The notes under the pieces: model-generated
Databases searched by the model: none
What the model was told of the DNA's origin: nothing
Seen by the model: the letters and a program-made list of their open reading frames with translations, nothing else
Position numbers and translations under genes: made by a program
In this document: in pieces, positions 1 through 11,226 of the stretch
Numbering within the stretch: the stretch's first letter is position 1
Layout of the letters: the number at the start of each line of letters is the position of its first letter
Source of the DNA: Klebsiella pneumoniae
GTDB lineage: Bacteria; Desulfobacterota; Binatia; UBA12015
Reading direction: 5' to 3'
NCBI GenBank assembly: GCA_945872365.1
Contig: CAMBZJ010000024.1
Coordinates: 1-48,115 of the forward strand
DNA: 48,115 nt

Positions 1-339
1 TCACCCCCCCGCGAGAGGCGCCAGCAGGTAGACCTCGTCGCCGTCGGCGAGCACCCGGTCGAGGTTCTCGTCCACCGGGCAGCGCTCGCCGTTCAGCATG
101 AGCGTGTGGCGCAGGTGCGGGCTGTCGTCGATCGCGGCGCGCAGCCCGATGCCGCTGCGGTCGGCGGCCGCCAGCAGTTGCCCGAGAGTCGCTCCCTCGG
201 GCAGCGCCAGCGTCTCGTCGACGTCGTGCCAGCCTGAGGCGCTGCGCCCCTTGAGCAGCACGTGCACCCGTATTCCGACGGAGTCCTCGAGACCCAACCA
301 GCGACGCAGCCCGGACCAGGCGTTCGACGCCACGCCCAT
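1..339 (-). CDS. MoaD/ThiS-type sulfur carrier protein
   Basis: A 112-residue ubiquitin-fold protein that ends in Gly-Gly (…LAPLAGG). That C-terminus is the one activated and thiocarboxylated in MoaD/ThiS carriers during molybdopterin or thiamin synthesis. It is slightly longer than a typical MoaD because of about 20 extra N-terminal residues. It begins 12 nt after the stop of the aldehyde ferredoxin oxidoreductase gene, with GGGAGGG directly before the ATG, so it is surely cotranscribed. AOR genes often travel with a private MoaD-like gene. The inferred role is to supply sulfur for the tungsto- or molybdopterin of that enzyme. A different sulfur-transfer role cannot be excluded. Confidence 0.85.
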   Translation of the reverse strand: MGVASNAWSGLRRWLGLEDSVGIRVHVLLKGRSASGWHDVDETLALPEGATLGQLLAAADRSGIGLRAAIDDSPHLRHTLMLNGERCPVDENLDRVLADGDEVYLLAPLAGG

Positions 340-351
340 CCCTCCCGCGTC

Positions 352-2385
<2,034 letters not shown>

Positions 2386-2496
2386 GCTGGAACTCCTCGT
2401 CCCCGGCGCGGGGATTTGCTTCGGGTATACCCCGAACTCCGAGGGTGCCCAAGGCTCCTCCCGGGTCGCCTCGGTCCTCGGCGCTCCCGGCGCGGA

Positions 2497-3492
2497 CTAG
2501 GCCGGCGAGCCCACGTGCGGCAGCACCTCGCTCGCGAAGCGTTCGGCGAAGGCCGGCCCCCCGAGGCCCCCGATCGTGTAATGGGTGACGCCCCACTCGC
2601 GCTCGCGCCGGCGGAGTTCCTCGACGCATTCCTGCGGCGTGCCGATCAGCGCGAGCGGCATGCGTAGAACCTCCTCCGCCGGGAGCCCGAAAACCGAGCC
2701 GACCGCGCCGGCGAAACCGAGCGACTGCGCCGGCGAGTCGGTGAGCTGGCAGACGAAGGCGGTCGAGCCCAGCACGATCTGCGCCGGGTCGCGGCCCGCC
2801 GCACGCGCCTCGTCGCGGACGAAGGCGAGCTTCTCGAGGAAGGCCGCCTCGGTCACCTTCGCGACCTCGCTCGGCAGGATCGTGCCGGCCCGGCCGCTGT
2901 CGGCAATGACGTTCACGATGTCGGCCTCGCGCGCGGCGATGCGCAGGAGCCCCTTGCCGCTGCCTCCGAGCAGGATCGGCGGGTGCGGCTTCTGTACCGG
3001 GTGCGGCGACACGAAGGCGTCGGTCAGACGGTAGAACTCGCCCGCGAAGTCGGTGCGCGGCTGCGTCCACAACTGCCTGATGACGCGGATCGACTCGTCG
3101 AGGCGGCGCAGGCGCGGCTTCACGTCGGGAAATTCCGCTCCCATCATCTCGAACTCGGCGCGCGTCCAGCCCGACCCGATGCCGAGGATCGCGCGACCTC
3201 CGCTCACGTGGTCGAGCGTCGTCGTCGCCTGCGCGGTGGAGGCCGGGTGCCGGAAGAGGTTGCACAGCACGAGCGATCCGAGCCGCACGCGCCGGGTCGA
3301 GGCCGCGATCGCGCCGAGTATGGCCATCGCCTCCCAGGAGTTCGCCCGGTCGTCGAGCCCGCCGCCCCCCTGGCGTTCGTAGGCCCAGTGGTCGGGCACG
3401 AACACGTCCGAGAAGCCCCATTCGTCGGCCCGGCGCGCGAGCGCCAGGATCTCCGGGGCCGGCAGGCCCGCGAGTTGGATTCCGATGCGCAT
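2497..3492 (-). CDS. LLM-class (luciferase-like) flavin/F420-dependent oxidoreductase
   Basis: 331 residues forming a bacterial-luciferase-like TIM barrel. The N-terminus (MRIGIQLAG…LARRADEWGF), the FVPDHWAY region, the RVRLGSLVLCNLFRHPA segment and GRAILGIGSGW are typical of LLM-class oxidoreductases. These use F420H2 or FMNH2 for hydride transfer or monooxygenation. The gene lies upstream of the AOR gene on the same strand with a gap of about 110 nt, so cotranscription is possible but not certain. No clear ribosome binding site precedes the ATG. F420 and FMN use cannot be told apart from sequence alone. Confidence 0.88.
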   Translation of the reverse strand: MRIGIQLAGLPAPEILALARRADEWGFSDVFVPDHWAYERQGGGGLDDRANSWEAMAILGAIAASTRRVRLGSLVLCNLFRHPASTAQATTTLDHVSGGRAILGIGSGWTRAEFEMMGAEFPDVKPRLRRLDESIRVIRQLWTQPRTDFAGEFYRLTDAFVSPHPVQKPHPPILLGGSGKGLLRIAAREADIVNVIADSGRAGTILPSEVAKVTEAAFLEKLAFVRDEARAAGRDPAQIVLGSTAFVCQLTDSPAQSLGFAGAVGSVFGLPAEEVLRMPLALIGTPQECVEELRRREREWGVTHYTIGGLGGPAFAERFASEVLPHVGSPA

Positions 3493-3611
3493 GGCCGGGT
3501 CCGCTACGCCGCGGGCGGGCGCGGGTCAACGCTTGCCGCGCAGCCGTCGCCACGCTCGCATGCCGCCGGCAAGGTTGCCGGGGCCCCGCACGCCGACTAG
3601 AGGCCGGGGGC

Positions 3612-4157
3612 GTGTCCGCCTTTCCCGATCGCCTGCTCCGCGCCGCGAAGCTCGACCCCTCGCTCTACGAGGAAGTCGAGAAGGACGAGACGGCGCTCGG
3701 CGAGGCGATGTCGGTCGTCGTCGCGGCGAGCCTCGCCGCCGCGATCGGCAGCGGCGCGGCGGACGGCCTGGGGGCAGCCGTCCTCGGGGTCCTGCTCTCG
3801 GTCGCAAGCTGGGTCGCGTGGTCGGCGGTCTCCTACCTGGTCGGGACGCGCATCCTGCCCGGTCCGGAGACCGAGGCGGACGTGGGGCAGTTGTTGCGAA
3901 CGACCGGCTTCGCCGCGGCTCCCGGGCTCCTGCGCCTCGTCGGCGTAATCCCCGGATTGCGCGAGATCGCCTTCCTCGTCGCCGGGGGCTGGATGCTCGC
4001 GGCGATGGTGGTCGCGGTGCGCCAGGCCCTCGACTACGAGTCCACCGGGCGCGCGGTCGGCGTCTGCATGATCGGTTTCCTGGTCCAGGCGCTCCTGCTC
4101 GGGTTCGTGCTCGCGGCGCTCCACGAGGCTCCGACACCGGCGGGCGAGACGCTCTGA
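3612..4157 (+). CDS. Yip1-domain-like integral membrane protein
   Basis: 181 residues with a GTG start (VSAFPDRLLRAAKL). The short cytoplasmic N-terminus of about 35 residues is followed by about five hydrophobic segments, roughly at 35-52, 55-78, 98-118, 120-138 and 148-168. The order (polar head rich in Asp/Glu, then TM segments with the pattern TGFAAAPGLLRLVGVIPGLR) matches bacterial YIP1-family proteins, whose function is unknown. It is transcribed divergently from the LLM oxidoreductase and convergently with the SGNH hydrolase. The downstream 98 nt hold no feature I can name. Confidence 0.7.
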   Translation: MSAFPDRLLRAAKLDPSLYEEVEKDETALGEAMSVVVAASLAAAIGSGAADGLGAAVLGVLLSVASWVAWSAVSYLVGTRILPGPETEADVGQLLRTTGFAAAPGLLRLVGVIPGLREIAFLVAGGWMLAAMVVAVRQALDYESTGRAVGVCMIGFLVQALLLGFVLAALHEAPTPAGETL

Positions 4158-4255
4158 CGGGCGGGCGGCGACGCGCGCCCATGCCGCGTGCCGTCGTCGC
4201 CGTCCCTCCGGTGCCGCTGAGAGCACCAGCGGCGCCGCAGGCCGGAGGCGAAGCT

Positions 4256-5374
4256 TCAACGATCCGATGACCCAAGGGTCGAGTCACGAGCCGGCGCGGC
4301 CGGCACGGGCGTGGCGAGTCCGTCGGCGAGGATCCGATCCGCGATCGCCTTCGCCCAGCGTCGGTGCCCCTCCACGCCGAGGTGCGAGTTCCAACCGAGT
4401 GAAAACCGGCGGACCATGTCGTCCCAGTCCCAGGTCTCCGGGAAGACGCCGAGGAGTTCCACGACCGGCACCTGCTCCTGCTCGCCGATCGTGCGGAACA
4501 GGAGCCGCCACTTCTGGCTTCCGGCGAAGGTCGCGATGAGCACGCGCGCCCCGGCCTCGCGCGAGAGCGCGATCATCCGCCGCACCGGCTCCATCACCGG
4601 CTCGACCAGTTCCGGTGCGACCGGGCCGTCGACGATCGGTCCCATCCAGCGTTGGCGCCCCAGCCGGGAGGAAGTCGACATGAGGCTATTCCACGACCGC
4701 GTCACCGCCGTCCACAGCCGGCTCAGGTCGCCGGCCGCGTAGGCTTTGCGCCGCCAGGCCGCGAGTTTCGCCGACTGCTCGGGCGTGCGTTCGCCGGGCG
4801 CCACCGGCTGTGACACGAGGAAGTGTTCCGGGTCGGCGTAGGCAGGCTTCTCGTCGTCATTGCTCGAGGGGACGATCACCACCAGATCGGGTCGGAACGG
4901 CAGCGCGAAGTGCTCGAGGACGCCGAGTTCCTGGAGGGAGTTGTAGCCGGTCACCGCGAAGTTCAGCACCTCAACCGGGCGTCCGAGCGACTTTCCCAGG
5001 TCGCGCGCGAGACCCTCGCCGGTTGTCGATTCGAAGGGCACGCCGTAGCCGAAGGCGTGGCTGTCGCCGACGAGTGCGATCCGCAGCACCTCGGATGCCT
5101 TCTCCGTCGTCCACTGCGGGCCGCGGAACCCCAGGTGGTTCGTGCGCAGGTCGGTGTTGAAGGCGGTGCCGTCGAAGTCCGGCAGCAGCGTGTAGTTCAC
5201 GCCCCGTGCGTCGGTTGCCTGGAAGACACCCTCCACGGTGCCGGCCCGGTCGGCGGACACGAACAGGCGCGCCATCCCCTCGGCCAGGAGGAGCGAGACC
5301 ACCACGCTCGCGAGCGCGAGGAGAGCCCGGTGCGCGACTCGGGAATCCGACCTGTCTGGTTCCGTGGAACGCAT
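4256..5374 (-). CDS. Membrane-anchored SGNH/GDSL hydrolase
   Basis: 372 residues. The start at 5374 (MRSTEPDRSD) is chosen because it sits just before a single N-terminal hydrophobic anchor at about 13-35; the open frame continues upstream only as high-GC noise. The block I serine is in VGDSHAFGYG, and the C-terminal block V is NSHLGVEGHRRWA with the catalytic His. SGNH hydrolases of this shape usually deacetylate or deacylate polysaccharides or lipids in the periplasm. A second SGNH fragment occurs about 3 kb away on the other strand and a GH39-like glycosidase lies next door. An exopolysaccharide-trimming role is therefore plausible but inferred. Confidence 0.85.
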   Translation of the reverse strand: MRSTEPDRSDSRVAHRALLALASVVVSLLLAEGMARLFVSADRAGTVEGVFQATDARGVNYTLLPDFDGTAFNTDLRTNHLGFRGPQWTTEKASEVLRIALVGDSHAFGYGVPFESTTGEGLARDLGKSLGRPVEVLNFAVTGYNSLQELGVLEHFALPFRPDLVVIVPSSNDDEKPAYADPEHFLVSQPVAPGERTPEQSAKLAAWRRKAYAAGDLSRLWTAVTRSWNSLMSTSSRLGRQRWMGPIVDGPVAPELVEPVMEPVRRMIALSREAGARVLIATFAGSQKWRLLFRTIGEQEQVPVVELLGVFPETWDWDDMVRRFSLGWNSHLGVEGHRRWAKAIADRILADGLATPVPAAPARDSTLGSSDR

Positions 5375-5543
5375 GCGGGGCTGCCGCGCCCGGGTTCCCC
5401 CAGGTGACAGGCGTGCCACCGACGTCACCACCCGCCGCTCGCCCTTGCAAGCGCGACACCGCGACGCGGGTGCCGAACAACCTGCGGGCGAGACGCTCGT
5501 CAGGTGAAAGTCTGAGAACACTGCGGCGTCGGTTCGACGACGC

Positions 5544-8510
5544 ATGAACCCCACGAGCCGACCCAGAACAGCCCGGTTGCGACACGCCACGCGCCCCCCA
5601 GGCCACCTGCGCCTCCTCGCCGTCTTCGCCCTCGCCACCGTCGGCGCATCGCTCGGCACGCTCGGTGCCTCGCGGGCGCGATCGCCGGGCGTCGAACGCA
5701 AGGCCGTGCGAACGCGGGCCGGGGCGGCGGAGTTCGCATCCGCGACCGACGGATGCCGCACCGCGCTGCTGCGCGAGGAGGCGTCGCGCGCGCGGGCGCA
5801 GGGATTCGGCACCCTCGCGATTCCGTTGCGGATCGAGGACGACGCAATCGACGTCGGCACCGCCCGCCGGACCGCGCCCCCACCCCTGCCCCCGGGGGCG
5901 ATCGCCCGCAGGCTCGCCGCTGCGCGCCCGGCGCTGCGCGCCGAGAAGATGCGCGCCCTCCTGCTGCTCGAACTCCCGCGCGGCGGCGACTGCGGCAGCC
6001 GCGTCGTGCGCCGATTCGTCGACCGCTGGCATGCGGCGCTGCGCGCCGAGGCCGTCGCTGCGACCGATGCCGCGCCGGGCAAGGATCGACCGCGGGATCA
6101 CGGGGCGAGCGACCCTCTCGCCTCCACCGTCCTGTGTCGACGCGACGGCGGCCCGGTGGCGACGTTCGACGCGGGTTCGGGCGCGGGCGTGCCCGACGCG
6201 ATCGTCGACACGACCTCGGACGCATGGCTCGGCAACGGCGACTTCCGGCGCGGTTGGGAGCGCTGGCGGACGAGCGGAGCAGTCGCGCTCGATCCACCGG
6301 CGGAGCCGATTTCCGAGGCCTGCTACCCGCTCGTTGCGCGGATCGATCCGGGCGGCGCGATCGTCCAGGCCCTCGGTGGCGGCTTCGTCGACCAGGCGCG
6401 GGACGTTGGCGACGAGGAACCGGCGGCGGGACCGGAATCCGCAGCGCGTCCGTCGCTCGATCTCGTCATCGAGGTGTTGCCCGATCCGGCGCTGCGCACG
6501 CTGCGGGTGCGCACGGGCGAACGCGAGCAGGAGATCGTGGTCGGCCCGTCGCTCGACCGCGTGACGGTCGTGCTCGCGCCGCCACCCGCCCCGGGTGAAG
6601 ATCTCGGGATCGCCGTGCCGGCCGGCGCGCCACCGGTCGCGCTGACCGCGCTCCGACTGGGCCCACCCGGCTCGGCGCCACCGGTGGTCGCGAAGGTGTC
6701 CGAAGGCGAGGTGGATGTGGAGCCGGCGCCGTGGCAAGTTTTACCGGTCGCCTCGCCGGATCCCGTGCACGCCGTGCCGGGGAGCGACGGCGGAGACTTC
6801 GGGGCCCACGCCTCGATCGACCTCTCGGATGCCCCGGACCTCGGCCCGGTCAGATTCGCGCCCGACGAGATGAACGCGTGGAAGCTCTACGTCTACTTCG
6901 GACCGGATCGCGAGCGACCGGGCCTCGATCGCTCGCCGGGATGGCTGCGCCGGATCCTCCCCTGGGTGAGCCACCTGCGCTTCCCCGCCGCCCTCGGCGG
7001 CAACTTCTGCGGTGCCGCGCCGCGGCCCTGTCGAACCGTCGACCGGACGCACCCCGGGCCGGGCGAGATCGACTGCTTCGACGCGCCGGTGGCGCGGCCG
7101 ATGTCGCACGAGATCCTGCGCGACGACGTCGATCCACCGCGGCTCGACTTCTCGACCTGGGGCCGCACGGTCGACGAGGTCGTCGCGAGCGGCATGCTGC
7201 CGCACCTGAACGTCTCGTCGGCTCCGTGCGCCTTCACCGACGGCTACGAGTACACCGGCTACCGCTGGAACCAGCGCCCGGTGGTCCGCCACGCCGAGTG
7301 GCGCTCCTATGTGCGCGACGTCGCCCGGGAGATCGCGCGACGACCGAGCGCGCCCGGCTGGCGATTCTCGATCGTGAACGAGCCCAACTGCAGGTGGGTT
7401 CTCGGCGAGCGGCTCGCGAACGGGCGCCATCGCATCTCGATGCTCCAGATCGGCTACGCCGGCGACGCGAAACAGTACGCGACCCAGTACGCGGAGACCG
7501 CGGCCGAGATCCTTGGCGTGCTTCCCGACGCCTGGGTGCAGCTCGGCAACTTCACGATCGGCGGCGGCAGCCCGCTCGAGGACAACCTGCCGCAGTTCCT
7601 CGCCGCGGTCGACGGCGCCCTCGGTACGGAGGGAGTCGACCCCGGGCGACTGCGCGCACTCTCGCTCAGTCTCTACGAGACGCCGCAACACGGGCTCGAC
7701 GAGATCCCGGCGCTCAAGTTCGGGAGACTCGCCCGCTGGATCGGCCCCGGGTCCCGCTTCCGCTCGCTGCCGATCAAGCTCGACGAGGTCGGCGTCATGG
7801 ACCTGGTCGCGAACCCCTTCCGCAAGCAGACCGGCGTCGACCTGCAGGCGACGCGCTGGACGGCCGCCTGGCACGCGGAGCTGATCGGCCTCGCGATCGA
7901 CCGCGACATGATCTCCTCAGCACCCTGGCTCACGCAGATGTTCGCCGACCGGGAGATGACCGAGCCGCGGCCTTTTTACTGGACCTATGCGCTCGCCGCG
8001 CTCGCCCTCGGGAGCGTGCGGCCGGCCGACGGCGACCTCGCCGCGAGCCGCCGGCTAGAGCCGGTGGAACCCGGCACGCACCCGGTGCGGCGACTGCGCA
8101 GCGAGCGCCTCGCGTCCTCGGATCCCGACGGCGTCGGGCACGTCGTTCTCGAGGATCCCGCGGACGGTTCGCTCTGGATCCTCGCCTGGCGACACGACGC
8201 GACCCCCGCCACCGACCCCACCGTGGACGCACGCGGCACGACCCGCCTCGACCTGCGCGTCGCGGCACCGGGCGGACCGACCGCCGGGGTCGCGACCGTG
8301 ATCTCACTCGACGGTACCGGGCGCGGCGCGCCTTGGAGCTTCGAGCCATTCCGCAAGGCACCGACGCGGGTATCGTCGCTCGAGGTCCACGACGGCATGC
8401 TCGCGCTCGACGTCGCGGCCGAGAGCGTGCAACTGGTCCATCTCGACGGAACCAAGCCTTCCTGCGCTGGCAGCGCGACGGCATCGGCGTCCGCCCCGAC
8501 GTCGTCGTGA
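5544..8510 (+). CDS. Exported GH39-like glycoside hydrolase with a scrambled C-terminus
   Basis: 988 residues. A basic N-terminus and hydrophobic stretch at about 22-42 suggest export. The first 400 residues look like non-catalytic beta domains (for example a segment around 225-375 resembling a carbohydrate-binding sandwich). The catalytic TIM barrel spans about 425-800: N612-E613-P gives the clan-A Asn-Glu acid/base (FSIVNEPNC), and E748 in IKLDEVGVMD is the likely nucleophile. A GH39-type accessory beta-domain follows. The last 18 or so residues (KPSCAGSATASASAPTSS) are low-complexity and coincide with SGNH-hydrolase coding sequence in another frame, so the natural C-terminus is probably lost. 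Substrate unknown; xylosidase- or iduronidase-like activity is only a family guess. Confidence 0.75.
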   Translation: MNPTSRPRTARLRHATRPPGHLRLLAVFALATVGASLGTLGASRARSPGVERKAVRTRAGAAEFASATDGCRTALLREEASRARAQGFGTLAIPLRIEDDAIDVGTARRTAPPPLPPGAIARRLAAARPALRAEKMRALLLLELPRGGDCGSRVVRRFVDRWHAALRAEAVAATDAAPGKDRPRDHGASDPLASTVLCRRDGGPVATFDAGSGAGVPDAIVDTTSDAWLGNGDFRRGWERWRTSGAVALDPPAEPISEACYPLVARIDPGGAIVQALGGGFVDQARDVGDEEPAAGPESAARPSLDLVIEVLPDPALRTLRVRTGEREQEIVVGPSLDRVTVVLAPPPAPGEDLGIAVPAGAPPVALTALRLGPPGSAPPVVAKVSEGEVDVEPAPWQVLPVASPDPVHAVPGSDGGDFGAHASIDLSDAPDLGPVRFAPDEMNAWKLYVYFGPDRERPGLDRSPGWLRRILPWVSHLRFPAALGGNFCGAAPRPCRTVDRTHPGPGEIDCFDAPVARPMSHEILRDDVDPPRLDFSTWGRTVDEVVASGMLPHLNVSSAPCAFTDGYEYTGYRWNQRPVVRHAEWRSYVRDVAREIARRPSAPGWRFSIVNEPNCRWVLGERLANGRHRISMLQIGYAGDAKQYATQYAETAAEILGVLPDAWVQLGNFTIGGGSPLEDNLPQFLAAVDGALGTEGVDPGRLRALSLSLYETPQHGLDEIPALKFGRLARWIGPGSRFRSLPIKLDEVGVMDLVANPFRKQTGVDLQATRWTAAWHAELIGLAIDRDMISSAPWLTQMFADREMTEPRPFYWTYALAALALGSVRPADGDLAASRRLEPVEPGTHPVRRLRSERLASSDPDGVGHVVLEDPADGSLWILAWRHDATPATDPTVDARGTTRLDLRVAAPGGPTAGVATVISLDGTGRGAPWSFEPFRKAPTRVSSLEVHDGMLALDVAAESVQLVHLDGTKPSCAGSATASASAPTSS

Positions 8511-9106
8511 TCGGCTACATGACCGAGAACCTGCTGCGCACCCAGAACGTGTTCCGCCCGTTCTACGAGAGGGGCTCCGGCTGGCATGCGGTCGCCTTCG
8601 ACTTCCTGCCCTCGGTCCGGTTCGCGATGCTGCTTCCCGCGGCGATCGGCTCCGCGCGCAGGGCGCGCGACCTCTCCTATGCACCCGGGAGCGCCGCCCT
8701 GCTCACCACGCGCGCCATCCTCGAAGCCTTCTGCCGCGACGTGCAGGCGCACGGCGCTCGACCGCTCATCGCCATGTTCCCGAACGAACAGGACATCGAG
8801 AGCCGGCGGCACGGCGGAGCAGCCGCCCCGGCCGAGCTGGTGTCGGACCTGCGCCGTGCCAACTGCCCCACCCTTGAACTGCTCGAGGCCTTCGATCGCG
8901 ACGCACCCGCGACGCCGATCCGCGAGTTGTTCGGACAAATGCACTACTCGGCGCTCGGCAACCGGATCGTGGCCCGCCAGATCGGCGAGGCGATCGAGCG
9001 CCTGCGGTCACCGCCCGGCGCGCTCGGCGACGGCTCCACCAGCGCCCCGGTCGAAGCCGGGTCGATTGTGCCGGGAGGAGCATTCGGTGTAGCCATGCGC
9101 CGATGA
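8453..9106 (+). pseudogene. 5'-truncated SGNH hydrolase fragment fused to the glycosidase 3' end
   Basis: From about 8453 a different frame encodes a coherent protein tail of about 217 residues: QAFLRWQRDGIGVRPDVVVI, then a helical region, then FGQMHYSALGNRIVARQIG. The last block carries the typical C-terminal His region of SGNH hydrolases. The N-terminal half with the GDS serine block is absent; instead the upstream sequence is the glycosidase's final beta domain in another frame. A GTG at 8507 overlaps the glycosidase TGA, so the fragment could still be translated by coupling, but it would lack the catalytic serine. It ends overlapping the ATG of the following SDR gene. A genomic deletion or a misassembly would explain the junction. 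Confidence 0.75.
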
Positions 9107-9873
9107 GCGCTCCGCGCAGCGGCGTCCCGCGCACCGTCGTCGTCACCGGCGCATCGGCCGGCATAGGAGCCGAGATCGCGAGACGGCTCGCAGCCGGGGG
9201 CGACCGGGTGCACCTCGCGGCGCGCCGCGCCGACAAGCTCGACGCACTGGCCGCGACGATCTGCGCCGACGGAGGCGAGGCCGTCGCCCACGCCTGCGAC
9301 ATCGGCGACGCCGCGAGCACCAAGGCGCTATTCGACACGGTGGCGGCGAGCGACGGCCGGATCGACGCCCTGGTCAACTCGGCCGCCGTCCTCTGGCTCG
9401 AGGACTTCGCCTCGCTCGCCGAGGCCGACTGGGAGGCGATGCTCGCGACCAACCTCGGCGGGGCCATCCGCGTCACCCAGCAGGCGCTCGCCCACATGCT
9501 GCCGCGCGACGCGGGCCACATCCTCCACCTGACCTCCACGGCGGCGGATCTCGCCCTGCCGGGACTCGCCGTCTACTCGGCGACCAAGGCGGGGGTGCGC
9601 CAGTTGCTCGCCGCGCTGCGGGGCGAATACGGCAAGACCGGCGTGCGCTTCACCGACCTGCAGATCGGCAACACCGCTGGTACCGAGGGCGGCGGCCAGG
9701 CGCTGCGCCCGATGAACGGCGATGCAGCTCGGCACATCCTGCGCTGGACCGGCGCCCCCGAGATGATGCGGACGCAGGACGTTGCGGACACGGTCGCCTG
9801 GGCGCTGTCGACGCCGACGTCGGTCCGACTCGACCGGATCGTCCTGCGCGAGCGTGCGGAGATCCCGACCTGA
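9103..9873 (+). CDS. Short-chain dehydrogenase/reductase (SDR)
   Basis: 256 residues with the classical SDR layout. The nucleotide-binding motif TGASAGIG is at 15-22, an NSAA variant of the NNAG motif lies near 90, and the catalytic Y158-x3-K162 (VYSATK) is preceded by the expected Ser in LTSTAAD. The family reduces or oxidises alcohols and ketones with NAD(P). The ATG overlaps the stop of the truncated SGNH fragment (ATGA), which suggests these genes were once a single transcription unit. The central part (DASLAEADWEAML-type, ATNLGGAIRVTQQALAHML) resembles YdfG/serine-dehydrogenase-like classical SDRs. Substrate not predictable. Confidence 0.9.
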   Translation: MSAPRSGVPRTVVVTGASAGIGAEIARRLAAGGDRVHLAARRADKLDALAATICADGGEAVAHACDIGDAASTKALFDTVAASDGRIDALVNSAAVLWLEDFASLAEADWEAMLATNLGGAIRVTQQALAHMLPRDAGHILHLTSTAADLALPGLAVYSATKAGVRQLLAALRGEYGKTGVRFTDLQIGNTAGTEGGGQALRPMNGDAARHILRWTGAPEMMRTQDVADTVAWALSTPTSVRLDRIVLRERAEIPT

Positions 9874-9899
9874 CCCGGGACAGCCGGCGGGGAGCATCG

Positions 9900-11135
9900 A
9901 TGATGACGAAGCCCGTGTCCGCGATCCGCGCCCTGCTCCTCCTGTCGCTGCTCGCGCCAGTTTTCGCGCGGACGGGCGCGGCGGGCGAACCGCCGCGCCC
10001 GCATGCCGGGACCGTCCCGCTCGATCTCGCGCAGGTCGCGCGCGCGAGCGGCGCGGACCTGCGGCTCGCCGATCCCGACATGACGCTCGCCGGCAAGCGC
10101 GTGCGTTTCCTCGGCCGCCTCGTCTCGATCGAGGCCGTCGCCGACGGACGCCAACTCGCGACCTTCGCCTCGGGCGGAGCCACCGTGACGCTTCGCTTCC
10201 CGGGCCGTCTCGACGGGGCCGAGCGACTCTCCCCCGACCGGGATTGGGAGGTCATCGCGCGGCTCGACACACCGGTCGCGCTCGAGGGTGGTCGCGCCGC
10301 GATCGCGGTCGCACCCGACGCGCTCGTCAAGACGCCCGGTCCTCCGTCGTTCGTACGACCCGACGACGTCGTCGTGACGGTAGCGGGCGAGACTCTCTTC
10401 CTCGACCCGGCGCTGCCGCCCCACGAGAGCGAGTCCCCACTGTTCCGCACCCGCGTGCTGCACGCGGGCCGGCCCGGCGACTTCACGCGGCCGGGGGCGA
10501 GCGCGCTCGCCTACGTGACCGACGATAAGGGGGCCCGGTTCCTCGAGTACCGCTCGAGTGCGCGCGCCGAGGACGGGCACGGAATCGACGTTCGTTGCCA
10601 GTTCCGTGTCGTCGATGGGCACCTGCGCAGCCTCGCTCTCGGGACGTGGCGCACCGCGCCGGGCGGCGGGGAGCCGGACAAGGACTGGGTCGACTTCGAG
10701 GACGACCGATTTCACGATCGCTGGTCGGCGCGCGAGCGCCCGTTCCCGGCGAACGTCTACGCATCGTCGTGCCTGCTGCCGGCGATCTCGGGATTCCCGC
10801 TCGGGACCGCGCAGGTCGTTCGCTTCTGGATCTGGGGTGGCAGCCAGATGCCGACGCCGCTCTACGCCTACCGCGACGGCGAGGAGACGATCGACGTGCG
10901 CGGTCGCCCGGAGCGTGCCGTGCGCATCCGCACCGGGCTCGACGTGCGCGAGGCGAGTCGCGCGATCGACGTCCCCGAGAAATGGCGCGACGCCGCCGAG
11001 GCCGGAAGCGAGGTCTGGTACGCGGGCGAGTCGACCTGGTGGATCGCGGCCGAGGCGCCGCATGAGGTCCTGCGCTACCGCGGGCTCCTGGGCGCGCCGG
11101 GATCGGCCGAGGTCGAGACCGACCGGAGCCGCTGA
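9900..11135 (+). CDS. Exported protein of unknown function
   Basis: 411 residues, or 410 if the second of two consecutive ATG codons is used. The N-terminus (basic residues, then ALLLLSLLAPVF, then ARTGAAGE) is a convincing signal peptide with cleavage near residue 30. The mature part looks like two beta-rich halves: one around 50-150 with KRVRFLGRLVSIE, resembling an OB-like fold, and a C-terminal half (about 150-400) rich in Trp and aromatic residues (WIWGGSQMP, AGESTWWIA). It has the look of periplasmic DUF3108-like proteins, but I cannot assign it. It follows the SDR gene by 26 nt and may be cotranscribed with it. Confidence 0.65.
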   Translation: MMTKPVSAIRALLLLSLLAPVFARTGAAGEPPRPHAGTVPLDLAQVARASGADLRLADPDMTLAGKRVRFLGRLVSIEAVADGRQLATFASGGATVTLRFPGRLDGAERLSPDRDWEVIARLDTPVALEGGRAAIAVAPDALVKTPGPPSFVRPDDVVVTVAGETLFLDPALPPHESESPLFRTRVLHAGRPGDFTRPGASALAYVTDDKGARFLEYRSSARAEDGHGIDVRCQFRVVDGHLRSLALGTWRTAPGGGEPDKDWVDFEDDRFHDRWSARERPFPANVYASSCLLPAISGFPLGTAQVVRFWIWGGSQMPTPLYAYRDGEETIDVRGRPERAVRIRTGLDVREASRAIDVPEKWRDAAEAGSEVWYAGESTWWIAAEAPHEVLRYRGLLGAPGSAEVETDRSR

Positions 11136-11226
11136 CCGGAGCCGCACACCCGGGGTCGCGCGACGGGGTCCGCGCGACCGGCGCCGCGGGCGTGCGCACT
11201 CGCCGTGCGCGTGCGATGGTCGCCTC

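Noticed and set aside
6731-9106. A 791-codon frame read as a single protein
   Set aside because: Only its last 218 codons (from about 8453) are protein-like; the earlier part is the +2 shadow of the glycosidase gene.
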